A DNA stretch of 10,979 nucleotides from Candidatus Desantisbacteria bacterium CG1_02_38_46 (GTDB taxonomy: Bacteria; Desantisbacteria; UBA1551; UBA1559): positions 1-10,979 of the forward strand of contig MNUO01000065.1 of the NCBI GenBank assembly GCA_001871015.1, read 5' to 3'. Shown piece by piece: positions 1-6,176 of this stretch. The notes below the pieces were generated by a model. That model saw only the letters and a program-made list of their open reading frames with translations. It was not told the DNA's origin and did not search any database. Each line of letters begins with the position of its first letter. The first letter of the stretch is position 1. The translations under genes and the position numbers were made by a program.

Positions 1-61
1 CTCAAATTTAGTCAACGATCTTCTCAACCTAAAAACCTATTATCGCTATTAGAATTTTGAA

Positions 62-190
62 ATACTGCTTGTGGATAATGACGCTCTGTGGAAATTGATG
101 GATAACGATAGAGAGTAAGGCAAATAAGAGTGTTACCCACAATTTCCACATCGCTTGGATAACTCTTTGAGTTACCCACATTATCCACTA
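62..190. repeat. Cluster of DnaA-box-like sites
   Basis: Eight 9-bp sites resembling the DnaA box TTATCCACA fall within about 120 bp. 70-78 is a perfect box on the minus strand. 87-95 (ATTTCCACA), 97-105 (TTATCCATC) and 154-162 (TTATCCAAG) are minus-strand variants. 133-141 and 172-180 are TTACCCACA, 142-150 is ATTTCCACA and 181-189 is TTATCCACT. The block is partly palindromic: GTGGATAATG at 71-80 mirrors 179-188, TGTGGAAATTG at 87-97 mirrors 140-150, and 157-165 mirrors 169-177 with one mismatch. A 65-residue minus-strand reading frame (24-221) crosses it but looks like a by-product of the repeats. It could be a replication origin, a DnaA-titration site or a plain intergenic repeat. No dnaA, dnaN or par gene is visible. 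Confidence 0.55.
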
Positions 191-298
191 AGCACGGCGA
201 CTGTTTTTCAATATTTTTCAAAGACCAAGAAATGGCTTCATTAGCAACCGTTTTCTATACGCTACCAAATCCTTAATAAAACTGTATAAAAATAAAAC

Positions 299-338
299 TT
301 GACAAATGTAATAATTTGTGTTATACTATGTATATACA
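299..338 (+). promoter_or_regulatory. Strong sigma-70 promoter and probable operators of the CopG antitoxin gene
   Basis: TTGACA at 299-304 and TATACT at 322-327 are separated by 17 bp. An inverted repeat ACAAAT (302-307) / ATTTGT (314-319) occupies the spacer. A perfect palindrome TGTATATACA (329-338) lies between the -10 box and the start codon. The predicted transcript start is at about 333-336, only a few bases before the ATG at 339, so the mRNA is nearly leaderless. The palindrome sits where a ribbon-helix-helix antitoxin would be expected to bind for autorepression; that is inference. Confidence 0.75.
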
Positions 339-629
339 ATGAAGAAGTTAAAAAAATTACCAGAATTTAAAAACGAAGAGGAAGAATTTGAGTTTTGGTC
401 AACTCATGACTCTACTGAATATTTGGATTGGAACAAAGCTAAAAGAGCGATTTTCCCCAACCTCAGACCCACCATGAAATTGATATCGGTACGAATACCC
501 GTTTTAATGATAGAGAGATTGAAGCTTTTAGCAAATAAAAGGGATGTACCTTATCAATCTTTAATAAAGATTTTTCTAATGCGGGGAATAAACGAAGAAT
601 TAAAAACAGAAACACTGATTAGAAAATAA
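339..629 (+). CDS. CopG/BrnA-type antitoxin (orphan)
   Basis: A 96-residue protein. Its N-terminal part is charged and acidic (about residues 8-31), with the KLPEF, FEFWSTHDSTEYLDW signature of the CopG-type antitoxins paired with BrnT-like toxins. The C-terminal half (about 46-86) fits a ribbon-helix-helix fold: the strand KLISVRIP, then two helices ending at about NEEL. Such proteins dimerise, bind operator DNA through the ribbon and neutralise a toxin. The reading frame opens at a GTG (318), but that lies upstream of the -10 box, so ATG 339 is chosen. No BrnT-like gene lies upstream, since the promoter directly precedes the gene, and the next genes belong to another TA family. It is therefore probably an orphan antitoxin or an autonomous regulator. 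Confidence 0.8.
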   Translation: MKKLKKLPEFKNEEEEFEFWSTHDSTEYLDWNKAKRAIFPNLRPTMKLISVRIPVLMIERLKLLANKRDVPYQSLIKIFLMRGINEELKTETLIRK

Positions 630-663
630 AGAGTCAACCACGAGAAAAAGCAGTGAGTTTGAG

Positions 664-720
664 TGGTATACTATTCTCAATTTGATACAGATTTACTTTT
701 AGAGAGAAACAAGGAGGTGA
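664..720 (+). promoter_or_regulatory. Extended -10 promoter and ribosome binding site of the DUF433/DUF5615 pair
   Basis: TGG followed by TATACT at 664-672 is an extended -10 element. The -35 position (about 644-649) is poor. AAGGAGGTGA at 711-720 is a near-perfect Shine-Dalgarno sequence 4 bases before the ATG at 725. The pair could also be read from the upstream CopG promoter, since no terminator is visible between 629 and 664. Confidence 0.5.
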
Positions 721-724
721 AAAC

Positions 725-961
725 ATGTTTACTAGAATAGTTGTAGATCCAACGATTCAACATGGAAAGCCTTGTATAAAAGGAACGCGCATCCCTGTTT
801 ATGTCGTTCTGGAATCTTTAGCACAAGGGTTAACTTATGAGAAAATTAAAGATGAATATCCATTTCTCAATGAGGAAGATATTAAAGAGTGTATTCTCTA
901 TGCGGCCATGTTGACCAATGAAGAGGAAATTGTCCCCAAAATGGTGGATGTAAAACAATGA
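725..961 (+). CDS. DUF433 antitoxin
   Basis: A 78-residue protein that fits the DUF433 family almost end to end. It shows IVVDPTIQHGKPCIKGTRIPV near the N terminus (residues 5-25), then LAQGLTYEKIKDEYPFLNEEDIKECILYA (32-60), the small helical DNA-binding domain of the family. The C-terminal tail (about 61-78) is acidic to neutral and would be the part that contacts the toxin. DUF433 proteins are usually encoded directly before a DUF5615 PIN-like protein, as here. The stop codon overlaps the next start by 4 bp (ATGA), which implies translational coupling. The start is set by the strong ribosome binding site at 711-720. Confidence 0.88.
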   Translation: MFTRIVVDPTIQHGKPCIKGTRIPVYVVLESLAQGLTYEKIKDEYPFLNEEDIKECILYAAMLTNEEEIVPKMVDVKQ

Positions 962-1311
962 AATTTCTCATAGATGCCGATGTCCCACGGCGAGTTTTCT
1001 ATGCACTAAAGAAATTAGGACATGATGTTGTTGATATTAGAGAAAGAAAACCCACTGGGATTTCAGATGATGAAATCTATTCTTTTGCTCAGCAAGAGCA
1101 GAGGATAATTATTACAAGAGATTTAGGTTTTAGTAATATTATCATCTATCCGTTAGGAGAGCACTGCGGTATAATAGTGTTGAGAGTTCATATGCTTTTT
1201 ACTGAACAAATGACGTGGCTCATAGAAAATTTTCTTAGCTATGTTTCAGAGAAAGAACTCAAAGGTTCTTTAGCAATTATCCAAGAAAATAGATATAGAA
1301 TTAAAAGGTAA
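958..1311 (+). CDS. DUF5615 PIN-like toxin (putative ribonuclease)
   Basis: A 117-residue protein of the DUF5615 (Mut7-C/PIN-like) family. It starts with MKFLIDADVPRRV, giving the first acidic pair D6/D8. It continues with LGHDVVDIRE (20-29), the D37-D38-E39 acidic cluster before a helix, and IIITRDLGFS (50-59) with D55. These acidic residues are the ones expected to hold the divalent metal of PIN-type RNases. The C-terminal half alternates strand and helix and ends in a basic tail (ENRYRIKR). Together with the overlapping DUF433 gene it forms a complete two-gene type II TA operon, antitoxin first, followed by a strong intrinsic terminator. RNA cleavage is known for PIN toxins and is inferred here. 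Confidence 0.87.
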   Translation: MKFLIDADVPRRVFYALKKLGHDVVDIRERKPTGISDDEIYSFAQQEQRIIITRDLGFSNIIIYPLGEHCGIIVLRVHMLFTEQMTWLIENFLSYVSEKELKGSLAIIQENRYRIKR

Positions 1312-1375
1312 TATCTGGAAAAATTAATTCAGCAAATTTAAAATTAAGTAATAGCGTAGAAAACATAAGCAAGCA

Positions 1376-1425
1376 GGGTAGGGGATCTAAATTTAACAGA
1401 TTCCCTGCCCCTTTTTGTTTGTTTT
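1376..1425 (+). terminator. Intrinsic terminator of the TA operon
   Basis: A 13-bp stem (1376-1388 with 1398-1410) contains two G-T wobbles and closes a 9-base loop. It is followed by a T-rich tract (TTTTTGTTTGTTTT, 1412-1425). It lies 65 bases after the DUF5615 stop codon. Confidence 0.85.
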
Positions 1426-2017
1426 CTTACAAAATTCGTAACTCAGGGCTTTAGCACTGACAGGCTTTGGCCCTGATGTTCTTTCAAAAACGGCTTTACC
1501 AAAAGTAGGCTCACTTACTCGCCAGAAGCCTGTAGATTTGGTCGAAATAAGTTATGGATTTCTAGAAACAAATCGCTAGCCGAAAGTTCAGGTTCTTCTT
1601 ATTGTCTACTTCGTATAATATATGTTATGTCAAGTTGATAATAGAAAAACACATTTTTTTCTATTCCCCTGCCCACCCCACCCTACCATAAACATTGACG
1701 GACTCTTGCAGTTGAAAAATAACGCGCACAGGAGCCCGTATCATGCCTGAGGTAGATCCTCCTTTGGCGGAGAAGCATTAAATCTTAAAATTTGACATTC
1801 TTGCTTTGTAACCACGCATTCAATCGAAAACTTGACAAAGTAAACTAAATATGCTTTATGTTAGCAGTTTAATTGAGTTTTTTTAATCCCGACGGGAAAA
1901 AGAAATTTTCTAAAAGTGGCAATTTAATACTCACAACATAATTAAGAGACACAACACATAATTATGACTTTAAGTTTTTAAGGAAATAAATCAATAAATT
2001 CGCAAAATCTCCTCAGA
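1426..2017. other. Non-coding, structured intergenic region left of the recombinase trio
   Basis: No convincing gene on either strand. Visible structure: TCAGGGC (1443-1449) pairs with GCCCTGA (1470-1476). GGCTT (1492-1496) pairs with AAGCC (1526-1530). TTTCTAGAAA (1559-1568) is a palindrome. AATAGAAAAA (1640-1649) pairs with TTTTTCTATT (1656-1665). Base composition changes sharply at about 1665-1775, a GC-rich patch (CCCCTGCCC, CCTCC) inside AT-rich DNA. An isolated TTGACA at 1832-1837 lacks a good -10 box. A 24-bp motif at 1530-1553 recurs in diverged form at 5406-5430. The 16-bp repeat ACTCACAACATAATTA is at 1929-1944, with a degenerate copy at 1949-1964. This is probably end DNA of the RIT element plus older mobile-element debris. 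Confidence 0.5.
1929..1944 (+). repeat. 16-bp repeat copy 1 (ACTCACAACATAATTA)
   Basis: Perfect match to the copies at 2087-2102 and 6161-6176, all in the same orientation. It lies about 74 bp beyond the stop codon of the third recombinase. A looser copy follows at 1949-1964, where CACAAC and ATAATTA are separated by two extra bases. Read on the minus strand it encodes NYVVS in frame with an open 19-residue tail. Confidence 0.75.
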
Positions 2018-3061
2018 TTACAAGGATTTTAACAAGTCAAAAATGTTTTTGTCTTGTTCTGATTGATTGTCTTTTTCATCAAAAAAACTCACAACATAAT
2101 TAGGAGGGGCAAATTTAGTAAGCACCTCTCGCTTTTTCTTTAAATCAACATCTAAATATCTACTGGTAGTGCTGATACTGGCATGCCCAAGCCATGCCTT
2201 GATCAGGTTTAATTCTACCCCGCTTTCAAGAAGGTGCACAGCTGTAGTATGACGCAGACTGTGTGCAGATAAATGCTTTTCTTCTAATCTTTTATTCTTT
2301 TTTGCTGCTGCCTGAAGGTATTTCTTCACGATGTCCCAAACGCCAAAGCGGGTAAGGGATTGCCCACGCTGATTAATAAAAAGATAATCCTCAGATCCTT
2401 TCTGAGGAGTGCGGCGATATTTCCCTACGTATGTTTTCAAAAGACGGGCAGTAGATGGCCAGAGTGGACAGATGCGTTCCTTATCGCCCTTTCCCCAAAT
2501 TCTTACCTGCAGGTTTCCTTCCAGACTTAAGGAAGAGATTTTTGTATGGGCTACTTCATCTGCTCTTGCTCCGGTATTATACATCAAGAGAATAAGTGCT
2601 AAATCACGAAATCCCTCCTTTTTAAAAGAATCTATCTGGCGAAACAATAACTCCATTTCTTCCTTTTCCAGATAGGCAATAGTAGAACTGGAGGTTCTTT
2701 TAACAGGAATGGAAAGTATCTTCTTTGCCTGGGGAGCATAAACTTCACTTTGTAAGTTAAGATAACGAAAAAAGCAATGGATAGCTGCTAATCTCAGATT
2801 GCGGCTGCAGGGCCTGTTGCCCCTTCCTTTTTCTTTATCCTCCAGATAATTCAAGAAAGAAAGGACAGTCTTTACATCCAGGTCAAATACAGTAAATTCT
2901 TTTAAAAAATCCCCACCATTTTTAACAGAAAGAAAATTCAATAAAAGCCGGAATGTATCTCTGTAACTGGAAATGGTATTCTTGCTTAATCCCCTCTGTC
3001 CCTGCAGATACGAAGTAAAGAAAAGCTTCAGATGATTAGACAAAAGAAATGCTTCATTCAT
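2018..3061 (-). CDS. Tyrosine recombinase, third gene of the RIT trio
   Basis: A 347-residue tyrosine recombinase. The N-terminal SAM-like core-binding domain covers about residues 9-110 (GLSKNTISSYRDTFRLLLNFL). The catalytic domain covers about 125-318. Visible active-site residues are R166 (NTGARADEV), K191 (GKGDKER), H267 and R270 (AHSLRH), H293 (LGH) and nucleophile Y302 (TSRYLDVD). The start codon overlaps the stop of the preceding gene by 4 bp (ATGA), so it is translationally coupled. An acidic, polar tail follows the catalytic domain (about 321-347). The sequence encoding NYVVS (321-325) is one copy of the 16-bp repeat found on both sides of the module. If that repeat is a crossover site, the last 22 residues come from flanking DNA. 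By position it corresponds to RitC. Confidence 0.9.
   Translation of the reverse strand: MNEAFLLSNHLKLFFTSYLQGQRGLSKNTISSYRDTFRLLLNFLSVKNGGDFLKEFTVFDLDVKTVLSFLNYLEDKEKGRGNRPCSRNLRLAAIHCFFRYLNLQSEVYAPQAKKILSIPVKRTSSSTIAYLEKEEMELLFRQIDSFKKEGFRDLALILLMYNTGARADEVAHTKISSLSLEGNLQVRIWGKGDKERICPLWPSTARLLKTYVGKYRRTPQKGSEDYLFINQRGQSLTRFGVWDIVKKYLQAAAKKNKRLEEKHLSAHSLRHTTAVHLLESGVELNLIKAWLGHASISTTSRYLDVDLKKKREVLTKFAPPNYVVSFFDEKDNQSEQDKNIFDLLKSL
2087..2102 (+). repeat. 16-bp repeat copy 2, inside the third recombinase gene
   Basis: A perfect copy of ACTCACAACATAATTA, located in the coding sequence of the third recombinase, about 22 codons before its stop. On the minus strand it encodes NYVVS. Upstream context is partly shared with the copy at 6161: CTTTTTCA occurs 8-9 bases before each (2071-2078 and 6149-6156). 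Confidence 0.8.
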
Positions 3062-4071
3062 CTTTTTATCTTCCCTAATTTAATATCACCAAACTTTTCC
3101 TGAAATCGCTTATTCGCCTCTTTTAAGAGGGCATTGGAAATAGTAAGATATACCTGGGTTGATTCAATGTCCACATGTCCCATGTAGATGGAGAGAAGAG
3201 GTAGCTTATTTAAGACATCCTTTTCTTCCTGGTACCATTTGTAAAGCCTGTGCACGGCAAAGGAGTGCCTAAAATCATGCAGGCGAGGAGGGTTTTTCCC
3301 TTTAACTCTAAGGCCAAGATTGCAGGTGAGGGCGCGAAAATGGGCTTCAATAGTTAATTTAGAATATGCCTTTCTGTATCTACTCATAAATAAAGGTTCT
3401 TCCTGGCTTTGTGGTGGATATTTCTTGCCCCTTCGCATGAGAAATTCTTCCAATTTTTGTTTTACCTTTTCTGAAAAAGGGATAAGCCTTTCTTTACCAA
3501 ACTTACCTTTATAAATAAAAATAGTTCTTTCTTCAAGATTGATATCCTTAAGCCGGATATTCAATGCTTCACTTATTCTCAATCCCAGGGCATAGAGGAG
3601 ATAGATAATGGTGTAATGAGTGAGGTTTTCGTAAGGGTGGTTGCGGTGCATATTTCTCGCTTCCCCGAGAATTCTCAATATCTGCTCAACGGTATAGATA
3701 TAGGGTGAGTATTTTTTTACCTTGGGAGGAATAATTCCTTGCGCAGGATTAAATGTAATTACTTCTACTCTTTGCAAATATTTAAAGAACGACCTTACCT
3801 GGGAAAGCAAAAGGGTTTTAGTAAAGGGGCTTAAATAAGAGTGGTGATTAATCCATGAAAGTATAAATGCCCGATTAATTTCGCAAAGAGAATTTATTCC
3901 CTCTCTGACTAAAAATCTGTCAAAGTTTTTAAGCAGGGAAAGATTTGTCCCATACTTGTAGCCCAGACCTTGCATAAACTGGAAATAAGAATAAAGATAA
4001 TCTTTGAGGGAACTTCTAAAAGGATTAATCTTTTTTTCCATCTTTTCTTTGGCATCACAGGAGATTTGCAT
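3058..4071 (-). CDS. Tyrosine recombinase, second gene of the RIT trio
   Basis: About 337 residues from ATG 4071, or 340 from a GTG at 4080. Both starts lie inside the end of the upstream gene, so translation is coupled; neither has a well-spaced ribosome binding site (AGAGG is 3 bases from the GTG, 12 from the ATG). Numbering from the GTG, the core-binding domain is about 24-120 and the catalytic domain about 130-320. Active-site residues are R168 (LGLRISEA), K193 (YKGKFGKERL), H268 and R271 (LHDFRHS), H302 (MGH) and Y311 (TQVYLTIS). All six are present, so it should be catalytically competent. The last 15 residues are basic (GDIKLGKIKR). By position it corresponds to RitB. The three proteins probably act together in strand exchange; individual roles cannot be read from sequence. 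Confidence 0.9.
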   Translation of the reverse strand: MQISCDAKEKMEKKINPFRSSLKDYLYSYFQFMQGLGYKYGTNLSLLKNFDRFLVREGINSLCEINRAFILSWINHHSYLSPFTKTLLLSQVRSFFKYLQRVEVITFNPAQGIIPPKVKKYSPYIYTVEQILRILGEARNMHRNHPYENLTHYTIIYLLYALGLRISEALNIRLKDINLEERTIFIYKGKFGKERLIPFSEKVKQKLEEFLMRRGKKYPPQSQEEPLFMSRYRKAYSKLTIEAHFRALTCNLGLRVKGKNPPRLHDFRHSFAVHRLYKWYQEEKDVLNKLPLLSIYMGHVDIESTQVYLTISNALLKEANKRFQEKFGDIKLGKIKR

Positions 4072-5326
4072 AATTATCACTAACCTCTCGCAATTGTTCT
4101 AAATTTATCCTGATATATCTCATTGTGGAACAAATAGATTTGTGTCCAAGAATTTTAGAAATAATAGTAAGGGGTACTCCCTGGTCAAGCAGGTGCTTGG
4201 CTAAAGAATGCCTGAAGATATGTGCCCCTTTACTGGGGGGATTTAGCCCTGCTTTTTTTATGTATTTCCTTACTGTATTACTTACCCAATTTGGGCTTAA
4301 GGGTCGTACAGGAGCAGTGGCGCTAAGAAATAACTGGGGATATTCTTTCTTTGGCCGGCCAAACCTAAGATAATGTCCAATTGCCAAAGAGACTTCCTCT
4401 TTTAAGGGAAGGATTAATGTATCGCCGGATTTGCGCAAAGAAAAAACAATCTTTTTCTCTTTCCAGTCAATATCTTTAATCTTGAGATTAGTTATCTCTT
4501 TACTCCTTAATCCATAACTAACAAGTAGGACCAACACCGCATAATCCCTTTTGCCAACAGGAGTGTGAACATCTACTTGTTTTAATACCAATTCTATTTC
4601 TTTTCTGGATATATGTTTTGGTATTAATTTATCCCTGTACATTTTTGGAGAAATAATATGCAAAGAAATGTCCTTATTAATTTTCCCCGTAATAAAGAGA
4701 TAACGCAGGAAATTGCGAAGTACCCATTGTATAGATTGAAGACTACCTTGAGATAGAGATGATGTATAATTGAGCACAAATTCATCCAGGTTGGTAATCT
4801 TAAGGGATTTGAAATCCTTAATTTTCCTTTGCTCCAGGTATTGACCCATTCGCAGAATCCAGTGCCGATGTTTTTTTATGGTTCCTGTACTCAATCCACG
4901 ATAAATACGGCAGAAATTCAGATAATCCTCAATGAAAGGAACAACAACTTCTGGACAAGATGGTTTTTCTTCAAAATACCCCTTAAATTCTATTAGCCCC
5001 TGCTGATGTAGATAGAAAAGAAAACCCTTTATCATCCCATAAATAAGTTTCTGATATTTTTCCTTCAGGGATCTTCTAAACTTCTTTTTGAATTTTTTGT
5101 TCCTGTAGGAAAGATAATTCATTAAATCCTGTGGAGAAATTTGAGATAAGCAGTTTACCTTTCTCTTATGCAGATACTTTGCAAAGTGAAGGATATGTTC
5201 CAGTCCATGGTAAATTTTCCATTGGGAATAGCTGTTTTGCAAAAGATAGTCCAGGTATTCTTCCAGGTAAGGGGTAAAAATTCCCTTTTTGCAATTTTCT
5301 CTTACTTTTTTAAACAATCCTGTCAA
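4055..5326 (-). CDS. Tyrosine recombinase, first gene of the RIT trio
   Basis: A 423-residue tyrosine recombinase, longer than its two partners. It carries an extra N-terminal helical region (about 17-115) before a second SAM-like core-binding segment (about 130-215) and the catalytic domain (about 235-415). Active-site residues are R274 (YGLRSKEI), K299 (LRKSGD), H369 and R372 (HIFRHS), H395 (LGH) and Y404 (TMRYIRI), all present. The start is a TTG at 5326. No nearby ATG competes, and AAGGAGG sits 6 bases upstream, an excellent ribosome binding site that decides the start. It is first in the operon and overlaps the second gene. By size and order it corresponds to RitA. Confidence 0.9.
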   Translation of the reverse strand: MTGLFKKVRENCKKGIFTPYLEEYLDYLLQNSYSQWKIYHGLEHILHFAKYLHKRKVNCLSQISPQDLMNYLSYRNKKFKKKFRRSLKEKYQKLIYGMIKGFLFYLHQQGLIEFKGYFEEKPSCPEVVVPFIEDYLNFCRIYRGLSTGTIKKHRHWILRMGQYLEQRKIKDFKSLKITNLDEFVLNYTSSLSQGSLQSIQWVLRNFLRYLFITGKINKDISLHIISPKMYRDKLIPKHISRKEIELVLKQVDVHTPVGKRDYAVLVLLVSYGLRSKEITNLKIKDIDWKEKKIVFSLRKSGDTLILPLKEEVSLAIGHYLRFGRPKKEYPQLFLSATAPVRPLSPNWVSNTVRKYIKKAGLNPPSKGAHIFRHSLAKHLLDQGVPLTIISKILGHKSICSTMRYIRINLEQLREVSDNYANLL

Positions 5327-5629
5327 GATTTCCTCCTTAAAAGAAAATATTTCCTTATCCTACAACCTATTTTACACTATCTTTTTAAGATTTCAAGAGC
5401 GAACTCTGTTGATTTCAGCCGAAGTAAGCTCTTGTAAGAGGAAAAAAGCGTTTTTTTGGACAGTCCAGAGAGGATTTAAGAAGTTCAGATTATCCCCCTG
5501 ACTTACAGAAAAGGGTAATAAGGGAGAAGAATGAAGGCGGGAAAGAAAAAAGGCAGGATTTTTCTTTCCAGAAGTTGCTTCCGGGTAGGGATTTCCTGAC
5601 GAAGACTTTCAAAAAGAAGAGAGAATCTT
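5327..5629. other. Non-coding gap between the trio and the zinc-ribbon gene
   Basis: No gene is supported. Besides the trio promoter it holds a perfect 11-bp inverted repeat, GGAAAGAAAAA (5540-5550) with TTTTTCTTTCC (5559-5569), around the 8-base loop AGGCAGGA. This is a plausible processing or termination hairpin after the zinc-ribbon gene on the minus strand, though no clean T tract follows. The near-palindrome AAAAAAGCGTTTTTTT lies at 5443-5458. Confidence 0.45.
5369..5434 (-). promoter_or_regulatory. Promoter and inverted-repeat operator of the recombinase trio
   Basis: On the minus strand TTGAAA (5391-5396) and TAAAAT (5369-5374) are 16 bp apart and face the TTG start at 5326. The -35 box lies at the edge of an inverted repeat CAAGAGC (5394-5400) / GCTCTTG (5428-5434). 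A direct repeat GATTTCA occurs at 5389-5395 and 5411-5417. Part of this block (5406-5430) resembles 1530-1553 on the other side of the trio. Such repeats next to the -35 box suggest that the recombinases, or a regulator, bind here; that is inference. Confidence 0.55.
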
Positions 5630-6040
5630 TTAAAGGTTTCGGACCTGCTTGAATTTTTTACACCAGTGTTTTATGGTACTAATTGCCGGTTCAAGTTCAT
5701 ATTTCTGGCACAATTCATCGGCGATCTTTTCATAGGTAGAATCCTTCTTTTTCTTAACCACAAAAGAAATTATCTCTTTGGGATAGCGATGGTATTTGAC
5801 AAGGAAATCAGGAAGATAGGTAAAATTTTTCCCACAAGCCTTGCAGTGCACACGCTTGATGGTCAGGGTAAGAGGCCCCTTTGGTGTGATTACCGTTCTT
5901 TTATATGTTGCACACCAGATTAGACATTTCTTGTCAGTACATCCACAGCGTTCACATTTCTCTGGTTTGCGGAGCGTCTTTTCTTCTACTGAACGTTGAT
6001 AATACTTGACTTTTTGTACAAAACTGGTATAATTATACAT
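5630..6040 (-). CDS. Small zinc-ribbon protein, DUF6431-like
   Basis: 136 residues from ATG 6040. A two-part zinc ribbon is clear: C29-x2-C32 with C34 (KPEKCERCGC), then C66-x2-C69 (VHCKACGKNF), followed by the family-like stretch TYLPDFLVKYHRYPKEII (74-91). The C-terminal third (about 100-130) can form a helix-turn-helix (STYEKIADEL...STIKHWCKKF), as in the DNA-binding ends of transposase-like proteins. The frame extends to an ATG at 6091, but those 17 residues fall inside a 76-bp inverted repeat and do not look like the family, so ATG 6040 is preferred. Neither start has a good ribosome binding site. It lies upstream of the trio on the same strand with its own promoter. A DNA-binding accessory role in mobility is inferred; no catalytic residues are seen. 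Confidence 0.65.
   Translation of the reverse strand: MYNYTSFVQKVKYYQRSVEEKTLRKPEKCERCGCTDKKCLIWCATYKRTVITPKGPLTLTIKRVHCKACGKNFTYLPDFLVKYHRYPKEIISFVVKKKKDSTYEKIADELCQKYELEPAISTIKHWCKKFKQVRNL
6006..6033 (+). promoter_or_regulatory. Possible plus-strand promoter inside the zinc-ribbon gene
   Basis: TTGACT (6006-6011) and TATAAT (6028-6033) are 16 bp apart, reading right. The -10 box lies in the palindrome GTATAATTATAC (6027-6038). A transcript would start near 6040 at the edge of the 76-bp inverted repeat, run against the promoter at 6118-6145 and could reach the MNT gene at 6230. It overlaps codons of the minus-strand gene, so it may be fortuitous. Confidence 0.4.
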
Positions 6041-6116
6041 TGTAGGGGGAGAGGGAACGAAAAAAAGCGTCCCTTTGTATTTTTCTCCCATCAGAAGGGA
6101 AAATCGTCCCCCTACA
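6041..6116. repeat. 76-bp inverted-repeat (hairpin) element
   Basis: Perfect 10-bp ends TGTAGGGGGA (6041-6050) and TCCCCCTACA (6107-6116) enclose smaller stems: GGGAACG with CGTCCC (6053-6072) and TTTCTCCC with GGGAAAA (about 6081-6103). On the minus strand it forms almost the whole predicted 5' leader of the zinc-ribbon gene and ends directly at its ATG. It could be an mRNA control structure, a MITE-like repeat or the end of a mobile element. Confidence 0.6.
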
Positions 6117-6117
6117 T

Positions 6118-6145
6118 ATTATATTCTATTTTCTCTAATTGTAAA
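6118..6145 (-). promoter_or_regulatory. Promoter of the zinc-ribbon gene
   Basis: On the minus strand TTTACA (6140-6145) and TATAAT (6118-6123) are 16 bp apart. The predicted start is at about 6111, just inside the 76-bp hairpin element, so the transcript would begin with the hairpin and meet the ATG at 6040. Confidence 0.55.
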
Positions 6146-6160
6146 GACCTTTTTCAAAGA

Positions 6161-6176
6161 ACTCACAACATAATTA
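6161..6176 (+). repeat. 16-bp repeat copy 3
   Basis: A perfect copy of ACTCACAACATAATTA, 4,074 bp to the right of the copy inside the third recombinase gene and in the same orientation. It sits between the zinc-ribbon promoter and the MNT promoter. On the minus strand NYVVS continues in frame as SLKKVFTIRENRI and then a stop. Confidence 0.8.

Noticed and set aside
24-221. 65-residue minus-strand reading frame
   Set aside because: It runs through the DnaA-box-like repeats, has no ribosome binding site and no recognisable domain, so its sequence is explained by the repeats.
1608-1624. ACTTCGTATAATATATG resembles the left arm and spacer of loxP
   Set aside because: The mirrored right arm is absent, and one arm of an AT-rich site is too weak to call a recombination site.
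1640-1665. AATAGAAAAA/TTTTTCTATT hairpin as a terminator
   Set aside because: The stem is nearly all A-T and is followed by CCCCTGCCC with no T tract, so it is listed only as structure.
1739-1780. GC-rich hairpin CTCC-TTTGGC-GGAG as a tRNA or rRNA fragment
   Set aside because: No cloverleaf, no CCA-proximal acceptor stem and no recognisable rRNA segment could be built around it.
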